Source of the DNA: Hyphomicrobiales bacterium
Lineage (GTDB): Bacteria > Pseudomonadota > Alphaproteobacteria > Rhizobiales > NORP267
DNA length: 6,478 nt
NCBI GenBank assembly: GCA_016764455.1
Contig: JAESRU010000121.1
Location: 5,358 to 11,835 of the forward strand
Reading direction: 5' to 3'
Shown here: in pieces, positions 1 to 6,119 of the stretch
Position numbering within the stretch: the first letter of the stretch is position 1
Layout: each line of letters begins with the position of its first letter
The notes under the pieces: generated by a model
What the model was told of the DNA's origin: nothing
Databases searched by the model: none
What the model saw: only the letters and a program-made list of their open reading frames with translations
Position numbers and translations under genes: made by a program

Positions 1-369
1 CAGAAAATTGCCAATAATATCGAAGATGCGGATCATAACACCACCAGATTTTTGGTAATGCGGACAAAACATGATCTTGTTGAATATGACCAGAACAAGA
101 AATATATGACCAGTTTGGTTTTTGAGGTCAAAAACACTGCCGGCGCACTGTATAAGGCCATGGGCGGCTTTGCCACTAATGGCATAAATATGACCAAGTT
201 AGAAAGCTACCAATTAGGCGCCAGCTTTACTGCAACCAGATTTTTTTGCGACATAAAAGGTCACCCCGAACAACCAAAAGTCGCTCAAGCTATTGAAGAA
301 GCTGGATTTTTCTGCTCCAAATTACGACGGGTTGGAACCTATGAAGCCGATATTTATCGCGATAAATAA
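1..369 (+). CDS. pheA: Prephenate dehydratase, C-terminal part (TRF motif and ACT domain); 5' end outside window
   Basis: This is the last 122 codons of a prephenate dehydratase, the cytoplasmic enzyme that converts prephenate to phenylpyruvate in phenylalanine synthesis. The frame is open from the left window edge, so the ATG at 52 is internal and the true start lies outside. Codons 13-17 read NTTRF, the conserved catalytic TRF motif near the end of the dehydratase domain. After a short linker comes an ACT domain (about codons 33-115). It carries the GALYKAMGGFATNGINMTKLE stretch, split here as GALYKAMGGF and NGINMTKLESYQ, that corresponds to the GALV and ESRP phenylalanine-binding motifs of the family. 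The KLESY form is, to my knowledge, usual in alphaproteobacteria. No chorismate mutase domain is visible, but the N-terminus is missing. The fragment is AT-rich (two counted 60-base lines at 35-37% GC) and uses TTA leucine codons, unlike DNA to the right of about 1740. It converges on the dehydrogenase gene 14 bases away. Confidence 0.93.
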   Translation, partial: QKIANNIEDADHNTTRFLVMRTKHDLVEYDQNKKYMTSLVFEVKNTAGALYKAMGGFATNGINMTKLESYQLGASFTATRFFCDIKGHPEQPKVAQAIEEAGFFCSKLRRVGTYEADIYRDK

Positions 370-381
370 ACCTTATGTTTA
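367..381. other. Short AT-rich inverted repeat in the convergent gap
   Basis: TAAAC (367-371) and GTTTA (377-381) are perfect inverted repeats around the loop CTTAT. The left arm contains the pheA stop codon, and the right arm ends two bases before the stop of the dehydrogenase gene at 384-386. Five AT-rich pairs make a weak stem and there is no strong GC hairpin. This may be all there is of a shared bidirectional terminator, or it may be chance. No better terminator for either gene is visible in the 14-base gap. Confidence 0.2.
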
Positions 382-383
382 AT

Positions 384-3300
384 TTAGCTAACCGCAATAA
401 CCGAAAGTTCGCGCATTTGGGTGTTGGCAATGGCTAATTTTGCCAGTGTCCAGTTACCTTTGTCCAGTTCTTCAAGTGCACTTTGAGTATGTTCGACCAC
501 TTGTGCATTTACTTCGATGAACGAGGTCAACGCCTTATCTCGCCACTCGCGGCTCGGTTTTTTAATTCCCTCTCCCAAATTGCCAGATAAAAGCGTAATA
601 TGTGACATTGCAGCACGAGTTAATCGTTGTTGTGCGCGGTAGAAATCTTCTATCAAACGCCTAACCGCTAAACGATCCCAATGGTCATTGGCTTCTAATG
701 TGCTGGCCGCACCACGTAAGCGGTCGAACCAGAAAACATCACCAAAGCCATGGTACAAGCTGGCAACCGATAATAACGGCCAGTTTTCCTTGCTTGCCAG
801 GTCAATTATATCACTGGCGGATATCAAGGTTCGTAAACGGCTAATTTTTGTTGCCAAAGATTTTGGAACTCCAAGGTCAAGTAATATTTGATTGCGGGCA
901 GCAGATTTATCCACCTCATATTGAGATAAAAATTTATCAACATTAGTGCTCATTTCACGAACGCCATCGCTATAAGCATCAAGCATTGAGCCTAGTCCGT
1001 CTTTGATCATATTTGGCCGCCTAGCTACCCAATATGTCTGGCGGCGTAAAACGCTCATTATTTCAAAATGTGCCGAATAAATTGCTTCCGAGCTTATTTT
1101 ATTATCAAGTTTATTAGTTTCACTGACTAATTGTTCATATCCATATAGCTGGCGCACACCTTCAAAACATAAAGCACCGACATCAGGGCTTACGCCGGCG
1201 CTGCCACACAAGCGATATGGGAATGTCGGCCCGCCACGATCAATCATGTCATTTGCTAATATTGTCGCAACAATTTCACGGTGCAGGCGATGGCTAGAGC
1301 GCTCGTCTTTAAATTCATGCACGCCTTTTGGAAAATATTGTCGCAACATTGTGGTAAAATGCGGGTCGTCAACACTTGTTCCGGCAACCAAGTCTTCGAC
1401 CAGTGTATTTTTGGCATAGGCCATTAAAGTTGCCATCTCTGGCCTGGTCATGCCGGGGCCATTCTCGAACCTTGTTGCCACTTCATCAGCATCAGGCAGG
1501 TCTTCTACTTCGCGATCAAGACGGTCTTCGGCCTCCAACTGATCCATAAACCGGCCATAAGCGTCCATGTCTCCTTGTGCGGTTGCCTCAGCCAAAGACA
1601 GAGTAAGGGTTTGCGTGTAATTATGAGCCAGAACATGCTCGGCCACATCGTCAGTCATCGAGGCCAGTAATTTGTCCCGGTCTTCGCGCTCCATATCACC
1701 GGACTGCATCATCGGACGCAGAAGGATCTTGATATTGACCTCGTGGTCTGAGCTGTCGACACCGGCGGAATTATCCACGAAGTCGCCATTCAGGCGACCG
1801 CCTTCACGAGCAAATTCAATGCGGGCGGCCTGGGTGAATCCCAGATTGGCTCCTTCGCCGATCACACTGGCCCCCACTTCGGTGGCATCCAGACGCAGGG
1901 CATCATTGGTCTTGTCACCGACCTCCCAGTGCTGCTCATGCGTGGCCTTGACGTAGGTTCCAATGCCGCCGAACCACAGGAGTTCGGTTTTCACCTTAAG
2001 CAGCGCATTCATCAGCTCAAGCGGACTGACTCTGGTTTTTTCGAGACCGGTTAGCCGTTTGATCTCTTCGGTGATTTTGATGGTTTTCGCGCTGCGTGGA
2101 AACACCCCGCCGCCCTTTGAAATCAGGCTGGTATCATAGTCTTGCCAGGAGGTGCGCGGCGTGTCGAACAAACGCTTGCGCTCGTCCCACATCTGACCGG
2201 GATCGCCGGGCTCAGGGTCAATAAAGATATCCCGGTGATCAAAGGCGGCCACGAGACGAATCTGGCGTGACAGCAACATCCCATTGCCGAAGACATCACC
2301 GGACATATCGCCCACACCGATAACGGTGAACGGCTCGGACTGAATGTCCTTGCCCATTTCGCGGAAGTGACGCTTGACCGATTCCCAGGCACCGCGGGCC
2401 GTAATGCCCATTTTCTTGTGGTCATAACCGGCAGATCCACCGGAGGCGAAGGCGTCGCCCAACCAGAAATCATATTCGTCCTCGGCCAATCCATTGGCGG
2501 TGTCGGAAAATGTCGCCGTGCCTTTATCAGCGGCAACCACCAGATAGGGATCATCATCATCCCAACAAATGGTCGATGCGGGACCACATACGGCCTCATC
2601 AACAATATTGTCGGTGATATCCAGCAGCCCGCGAATAAAGGTTTTGTAGGCTTCGCGTCCGGCATGGAATACTTCATCCCGATTACCGGATTTTGGCAAT
2701 TTCTTGGGATAGAAACCACCCTTGGATCCAACCGGTACGATGACCGCATTCTTGACCTGTTGCGCCTTGACCAGTCCGAGAACTTCGGTGCGAAAATCGT
2801 CACGGCGATCGGACCAACGCAGGCCGCCACGGGCGACCGGTCCAAAGCGGATGTGAACCCCTTCGACATCCGGAGCCCAGACAAAAATTTCCCGGTACGG
2901 CTTGGGAAGCGGCAATTCCTCCAATTGCCCGGAAGCAATCTTGATGGAAATTCTGGCTTTCTGGCTGCCATCGTCTTCGCTCTGGAAGAAATTGGTTCGC
3001 AAGACAGACTCGATCAAACGGAACATCCGACGCAGGACCCGGTCGTGGTCGAGACTGGCCACGGATTCGAGTTTCTGGCTGATGGATTCACCCGCAGTCT
3101 CGGCGGCCTTTCGCCGATCGTCCATTGTGCCGCCAAATTCTGGGTCGAATTTGATCCGGACCAGATCCAGCAATTGCAGGGCAATATCGCTGTTGGAGGA
3201 CAGCGCCTCCTCCTGGATGGCCTGGGACGGATCGAGACCGGTTTGTTGGCGATAGCGCGCGCAGGTGCGCAGGAAAGCTGTTTCGCGCCAGCTGACGCCA

Positions 3301-5294
3301 ATATCCAGAATCAGGCGATTGAAACCGTCATCCTCGGTATTGCCCTCAATAACAGCGAGCAAGGCCTCTTCGAGTACCGGGGTGATTTCCTCCAAGGTGC
3401 GCGACAGCAGAGCGTCTGTTTCAAGTTCAAAATCATGAACAAAAGCACGATCTTGCGCTTTGCCATCCGCAGACCTTCGATCAACCGGAAAACCCGTTTC
3501 CTGCACCACATGCAGGCCCAGGTTTTCCAGGATTGGCATAACACCGGACAAGGAGACCGGGTTTCCGACCCGATAAATTTTCAGTCGCAATTCGGTCTGT
3601 TTATCATCGGCTTCGCGGTAGACACGAACGGCAATTTTGTCCGGGGTATCAAGCGATTCAAGCTTGATGATATCCTGCAGGGCTTCGTCGGGCTCATACA
3701 ACTCTCGATAACCGGCCTTGAACGCGTCCTGATAGGCTGGCATGCGGAGCCGTATTTCATTGTCTGCCGTGCGCCGGACATGTGTCTCGAAATCATCTTC
3801 CCAGGTTCGGGCGAGACGCGCGACACGGCGTTCCAGATCCGAAATATCGGGCTCCGGGTGATCAAACGGATTGAGTCCGATAATGTAGTGAACCCGGGCC
3901 AGCGGACTGTCGCCGAATTTCGGGTAATAGGCTGATAACCGGCCGCCAAAAGCTTCGCGAATCAGCTCTCCGGCACTTTCCCGAACCTTGGAATTATAGC
4001 GATCCCGCGGCACGTAGAGGAGCGCGGAAACAAACCGGTCGAACTGGTCACGTCGGAAAAACAGCTTTGTTCGCGGGCGGTCATGCAGATGCAATATACC
4101 CAGGCCGATTTCGAGCAGGTCATTTTCTTCCATCTGGAAGAGCTCATCGCGCGGGAAATTCTCGACTGTATTGCGCAACTTCTTGGCGTTGTGGGTGCCC
4201 GGTGTTTTGCCGGCACGCTCAAGCACGCGGCGAACCTTGCGTCGGATCAAAGGAACCTTGCTGGCGCTCTGATCGTAGGCTTCGGCGGTAAACAGGCCAA
4301 CAAATCGTGCCTCGCCAATTACGGCACCGTCAGCGCGATATCGCTTCACACCGACATAATCCATGTAGACGCGACGGTGGACACGCGATTTCATGTTGGC
4401 CTTGGCAACGATGATCGGATTGGGTTCTCGCAGGAATGATTCGATTTCCGGCGTCAGGACCGCCGGTTCCGACCCTTTTCGCAGGACATGACAATCCGGA
4501 TCGCGCAGGACGCCCCGGCCCGTGTCAGGGCTGACACTGGATTGCCGGTCAACCATCGACCCATCTTCAGCGACATTGAATTCATAGACCCGACACCCGA
4601 GAAAGGCGAAGTGATCGTCTCGAAGCCAGCGCAGGAACGCGATTGATTCGGTCAATTCCTCGGCGCTTGTATGCGTGACAGCCTGCTCGAGATGCGCGAT
4701 GGCTTCATCCATCTGCGCGCGCATATCCGACCAGTCCTCGACCGAAACGCGCACTTCATTCAGAGTCTCGCTGACACCATCGATGAGTGTGCGGCGGGAC
4801 AATTCATCCAGCGGCGGCAGGTGCACCTGGATCATGGATTCGGCAACACAATTCCCACCCGACAGAACACGCTGGCCGTTATCGGCTCGGCGCGTCTGAA
4901 CAATCGGGTGAAACATGGCGACGATATCGTGACCCTGGGCGCCAATTTCGCCCATGATGGAATCGACCAGGAAAGGTCTGTCACGACTGATGATTTCAAG
5001 CACATCCCTCGGCAATTCAGACCCGTCCGGGCGCGTCGCAGTGCGGACACGGATCAGGATGGCATCGTTATTGCGGGTTTCGCCATAATCCCAAAAACTC
5101 AGACCAAGCTGCGCTAATTCCTCGGCCGAGACCTGTTCAAGGTCCTCAGCGAGGGCGTCATCATAGATCTGGGAAAAGAAGGAGTTGCCGGGATCCCCGC
5201 ACTCACTTCCATATTGTTCGTGCCAGAGACGCCGAGACGCCCCCATGAACTCCGCGCGCGGATAAGCGTGCGCAACTCCGACGACAGCCCCCAT
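384..5294 (-). CDS. gdhB: NAD-specific glutamate dehydrogenase, large (about 180 kDa) class, complete
   Basis: The product catalyses NAD-dependent oxidative deamination of glutamate to 2-oxoglutarate and ammonia, a catabolic cytoplasmic reaction. Its 1636 residues fit the 180-kDa class (Bac_GDH family; known members about 1550-1650). The N-terminal half (to about 700) corresponds to the ACT-like regulatory segments of the family. The catalytic domain is unmistakable: GGLRWSDRRDDFRTEVLGL at 823-841, a lysine-containing VPVGSKGGFYPKK at 853-865, ADKGTATFSDTAN at 922-934, SGGSAGYDHKKMG at 951-963, the glycine-rich nucleotide-binding VIGVGDMSGDVFGNGM at 991-1006, GEGANLG at 1146-1152, and DNSAGVDSSDHEVNIKI at 1174-1190. 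A helical C-terminal region follows. The first ATG is preferred because AGGGAG lies 10 bases upstream. There is no frameshift or missing segment. The coding DNA changes composition sharply around codons 1186-1305: upstream about 60% GC, downstream mostly 27-55% with frequent TTA. The gene symbol is used variably (gdhB, gdh2, gdhZ). Confidence 0.97.
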   Translation of the reverse strand: MGAVVGVAHAYPRAEFMGASRRLWHEQYGSECGDPGNSFFSQIYDDALAEDLEQVSAEELAQLGLSFWDYGETRNNDAILIRVRTATRPDGSELPRDVLEIISRDRPFLVDSIMGEIGAQGHDIVAMFHPIVQTRRADNGQRVLSGGNCVAESMIQVHLPPLDELSRRTLIDGVSETLNEVRVSVEDWSDMRAQMDEAIAHLEQAVTHTSAEELTESIAFLRWLRDDHFAFLGCRVYEFNVAEDGSMVDRQSSVSPDTGRGVLRDPDCHVLRKGSEPAVLTPEIESFLREPNPIIVAKANMKSRVHRRVYMDYVGVKRYRADGAVIGEARFVGLFTAEAYDQSASKVPLIRRKVRRVLERAGKTPGTHNAKKLRNTVENFPRDELFQMEENDLLEIGLGILHLHDRPRTKLFFRRDQFDRFVSALLYVPRDRYNSKVRESAGELIREAFGGRLSAYYPKFGDSPLARVHYIIGLNPFDHPEPDISDLERRVARLARTWEDDFETHVRRTADNEIRLRMPAYQDAFKAGYRELYEPDEALQDIIKLESLDTPDKIAVRVYREADDKQTELRLKIYRVGNPVSLSGVMPILENLGLHVVQETGFPVDRRSADGKAQDRAFVHDFELETDALLSRTLEEITPVLEEALLAVIEGNTEDDGFNRLILDIGVSWRETAFLRTCARYRQQTGLDPSQAIQEEALSSNSDIALQLLDLVRIKFDPEFGGTMDDRRKAAETAGESISQKLESVASLDHDRVLRRMFRLIESVLRTNFFQSEDDGSQKARISIKIASGQLEELPLPKPYREIFVWAPDVEGVHIRFGPVARGGLRWSDRRDDFRTEVLGLVKAQQVKNAVIVPVGSKGGFYPKKLPKSGNRDEVFHAGREAYKTFIRGLLDITDNIVDEAVCGPASTICWDDDDPYLVVAADKGTATFSDTANGLAEDEYDFWLGDAFASGGSAGYDHKKMGITARGAWESVKRHFREMGKDIQSEPFTVIGVGDMSGDVFGNGMLLSRQIRLVAAFDHRDIFIDPEPGDPGQMWDERKRLFDTPRTSWQDYDTSLISKGGGVFPRSAKTIKITEEIKRLTGLEKTRVSPLELMNALLKVKTELLWFGGIGTYVKATHEQHWEVGDKTNDALRLDATEVGASVIGEGANLGFTQAARIEFAREGGRLNGDFVDNSAGVDSSDHEVNIKILLRPMMQSGDMEREDRDKLLASMTDDVAEHVLAHNYTQTLTLSLAEATAQGDMDAYGRFMDQLEAEDRLDREVEDLPDADEVATRFENGPGMTRPEMATLMAYAKNTLVEDLVAGTSVDDPHFTTMLRQYFPKGVHEFKDERSSHRLHREIVATILANDMIDRGGPTFPYRLCGSAGVSPDVGALCFEGVRQLYGYEQLVSETNKLDNKISSEAIYSAHFEIMSVLRRQTYWVARRPNMIKDGLGSMLDAYSDGVREMSTNVDKFLSQYEVDKSAARNQILLDLGVPKSLATKISRLRTLISASDIIDLASKENWPLLSVASLYHGFGDVFWFDRLRGAASTLEANDHWDRLAVRRLIEDFYRAQQRLTRAAMSHITLLSGNLGEGIKKPSREWRDKALTSFIEVNAQVVEHTQSALEELDKGNWTLAKLAIANTQMRELSVIAVS

Positions 5295-5304
5295 GTGGCT
5301 CGTG

Positions 5305-5310
5305 CTCCCT
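5305..5310 (-). promoter_or_regulatory. Shine-Dalgarno of the glutamate dehydrogenase gene
   Basis: On the minus strand AGGGAG lies 10 bases before the ATG at 5294-5292. It supports this ATG over the next in-frame methionine (codon 17), which lacks a comparable site in this position. Confidence 0.65.
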
Positions 5311-5359
5311 AAGCCTGCGAGAATTGTTGGACCCTAGACCCGTTTGGCGCATGTGCAAG

Positions 5360-5371
5360 CCGCCTAGGCGG
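5360..5371. promoter_or_regulatory. 12-base perfect palindrome CCGCCTAGGCGG, possible operator
   Basis: CCGCCTAGGCGG is its own reverse complement and sits about 65-77 bases upstream of the dehydrogenase start codon, in the region expected to hold the promoter. The flanks are near-symmetric too (CAAG on one side, TTG on the other, offset by one base). Binding of a dimeric regulator is a plausible reading but is inference only; no known operator consensus is matched. Confidence 0.3.
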
Positions 5372-5409
5372 TTGAATCTGCAATATGGCTTTTCATTTTT
5401 GGGAGAACA

Positions 5410-5457
5410 TAAAAATATGGCACCGCCGGGCAGGGACAGGGGTAGCCCGGCGGTGCC
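5410..5457 (-). terminator. Strong intrinsic terminator, 13-bp GC-rich stem
   Basis: GGCACCGCCGGGC (5419-5431) pairs perfectly with GCCCGGCGGTGCC (5445-5457) across a 13-base loop. Read on the minus strand, the stem is followed at once by ATATTTTTATG, a T-rich tract. On the plus strand the stem is followed by TGTCAGACC, with no T-run. It therefore terminates leftward transcription from the small gene at 5568-5666 or from further upstream, and insulates the dehydrogenase gene. A role as an attenuator of the dehydrogenase is an alternative reading. Confidence 0.8.
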
Positions 5458-5567
5458 TGTCAGACCTCAATGAGCAGACTGGGGGAACGCTCGATCGAGG
5501 CCTGTTTCAACGGAGATGCGACCAAACCTGTTCAGGGGAGACGGGTGGGCCACGTGATACCGTTAAA

Positions 5568-5666
5568 CTAGCTAATGAAGAGGCTGCTGGGCTGGGCCCA
5601 GCTGTATGCCACTGCAACAGCAGACAGAATCAAACCAGCCAAAGTCACTGAAATATAACGCGCCAT
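5568..5666 (-). CDS. Small 32-residue hydrophobic peptide (signal-peptide-like or single-pass membrane protein)
   Basis: The ATG at 5666-5664 opens a 32-codon frame ending in TAG at 5570-5568. The product begins MARYISVTLAGLILSAVAVA and continues YSWAQPSSLFIS. A basic residue near the N-terminus is followed by about 16 hydrophobic or small residues, typical of a membrane span or Sec signal; SWA followed by Q could be a signal-peptidase site, but only about 8 residues would then remain. Evidence that it is real: a strong GGAAAGGA six bases before the ATG, and a minus-strand terminator about 110 bases beyond the stop. No other gene accounts for the transcript between the two hairpins. I do not recognise the family, and it lacks the residues expected of a glutamate- or glutamine-sensing leader peptide. 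It could also be a short frame inside a small RNA, or the remnant of a longer gene. Confidence 0.5.
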   Translation of the reverse strand: MARYISVTLAGLILSAVAVAYSWAQPSSLFIS

Positions 5667-5803
5667 AACCGATCCTTTCCGATCTGGTGTATTTTGACCG
5701 GCTCTTGTCGCCCGTCGATGATGGTCATATGGGAGATGGTTTTCGGATTACCAGCCCCCGTGCCTTCACGGAGTTGTGAGGCCGCATCTTCATTTCATAA
5801 CGC
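5667..5803 (-). other. Intergenic leader between the hairpin and the small gene
   Basis: These 137 bases separate the hairpin at 5804-5835 from the small gene. They should hold the promoter of the small gene if it is not read through from upstream. I found no convincing -35/-10 pair. A short hairpin, CCGTG (5758-5762) with CACGG (5767-5771) around CCTT, is the only clear structure. No riboswitch consensus that I know is recognisable. Confidence 0.35.
5673..5680 (-). promoter_or_regulatory. Strong Shine-Dalgarno of the 32-codon gene
   Basis: GGAAAGGA on the minus strand is six bases upstream of the ATG at 5666. It is flanked by GATCGG on both sides (a GATCGG...GATCGG direct repeat). This is the main sequence evidence that the small frame is translated, since it is too short for coding statistics. 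Confidence 0.55.
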
Positions 5804-5835
5804 AGATGACCGCCCGGTGAACCGGACGGTCATCT
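5804..5835 (-). terminator. Hairpin after the 84-codon gene, probable minus-strand terminator
   Basis: AGATGACCGCCCGGT (5804-5818) pairs with ACCGGACGGTCATCT (5821-5835). On the plus strand one pair is a C-A mismatch (5813/5826). On the minus strand the same position is a G-U wobble, so the RNA stem is unbroken there and closes with a UUCA loop. It starts 29 bases beyond the stop codon of the 84-codon gene. The minus-strand tail is GCGTTATGAAATG, without a proper T-run, so termination may be weak and the hairpin may instead serve as a 3' stabiliser. Confidence 0.5.
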
Positions 5836-5864
5836 AAGCCCATCAAGCAGGACGGAACAAACGG

Positions 5865-6119
5865 TCAGTTGACGCTGCTATGGCCCCCAAAGGTTGCCAG
5901 TGGCCGAATATTCTCACCGGCTTCGTCGAGCGCCAAAAGCACGCCGTGTCGGATGATGCGAGCCAGATAATTCAGATCATTACTATCCCACGTCAGGCCA
6001 GACAGGTCCGCCTCGAGACGCTCGACGGATTTGCGGGCTGCGAGAAGGCGTTCGCGGTCTGGCTTGGAGAGAGGGCCTTTGAATTGATTAAAGACCTTGC
6101 TGCCGAAAGTGCTCATCAT
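5865..6119 (-). CDS. Hypothetical protein, 84 residues
   Basis: I do not recognise this family. The product is a soluble, charged protein: a basic N-terminus (FGSKVFNQFKGPLSKPDRER), then a likely amphipathic helix (about residues 20-42, LLAARKSVERLEADL), a tryptophan-containing turn (GLTWDSND), and a second helix (about 48-67, LNYLARIIRHGVLLALDEAG). No signal peptide or membrane span is seen. Two ATGs are adjacent (6119 and 6116). The GGGGA at 6124-6128 is 4 bases from the first and 7 from the second, so the second may be the real start (83 residues). The gene overlaps the end of the upstream hydrolase-like gene by 32 bases, which suggests translational coupling, and a hairpin follows 29 bases after its stop. 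An antisense frame covering almost the same bases has no Shine-Dalgarno and is a shadow. Confidence 0.6.
   Translation of the reverse strand: MMSTFGSKVFNQFKGPLSKPDRERLLAARKSVERLEADLSGLTWDSNDLNYLARIIRHGVLLALDEAGENIRPLATFGGHSSVN

Larger units (their letters stand above)
5295..5418 (-). promoter_or_regulatory. Upstream region of the glutamate dehydrogenase gene
   Basis: Because a strong minus-strand terminator ends at about 5410-5419, the dehydrogenase promoter should lie in this stretch. It is moderately AT-rich at its far end and contains a perfect 12-base palindrome. A TTGCAC hexamer (minus strand, overlapping 5351-5358) could be a -35 element, but no good -10 hexamer lies 16-18 bases downstream. 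I therefore cannot fix the promoter; its presence is inferred from position. Confidence 0.4.

Noticed and set aside
130..230. Apparent loss of the canonical ESRP motif in the prephenate dehydratase ACT domain
   Set aside because: The LESY variant with adjacent NGINMTK is, to my knowledge, the normal alphaproteobacterial form, not a defect.
2123..2971. A 282-codon minus-strand frame within the dehydrogenase gene
   Set aside because: It is an out-of-frame reading of the conserved catalytic domain; its arginine-, serine- and proline-rich composition is typical of a shifted frame in GC-rich DNA.
2367..3935. A 522-codon plus-strand frame opposite the dehydrogenase gene
   Set aside because: It lies in the exactly codon-aligned antisense register, which stays open simply because the GC-rich part of the sense gene avoids TTA, CTA and TCA codons. 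The product has no recognisable domain, and the sense protein is conserved throughout. It disappears in the AT-rich 3' part, as expected for a shadow.
4671..5117. A 148-codon plus-strand frame opposite the N-terminal part of the dehydrogenase
   Set aside because: Same codon-aligned antisense register as the 522-codon frame. There is no ribosome binding site or recognisable protein family.
5490..5499. 10-base palindrome CTCGATCGAG
   Set aside because: A single short palindrome in the 3' part of the small transcript, with no supporting context; it may arise by chance.
5487..5540. Two similar CCTGTT-containing segments that might be a repeat or CRISPR-like unit
   Set aside because: Only two imperfect copies (CCTGTTTCAACGG and CCTGTTCAGGGG) with no regular spacing; not a CRISPR array or a meaningful repeat.
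5385..5651. An 88-codon plus-strand frame upstream of the dehydrogenase
   Set aside because: It runs straight through the 13-bp terminator hairpin and antisense to the small gene, and its composition is not protein-like. The minus-strand small gene with its terminator explains the region better.
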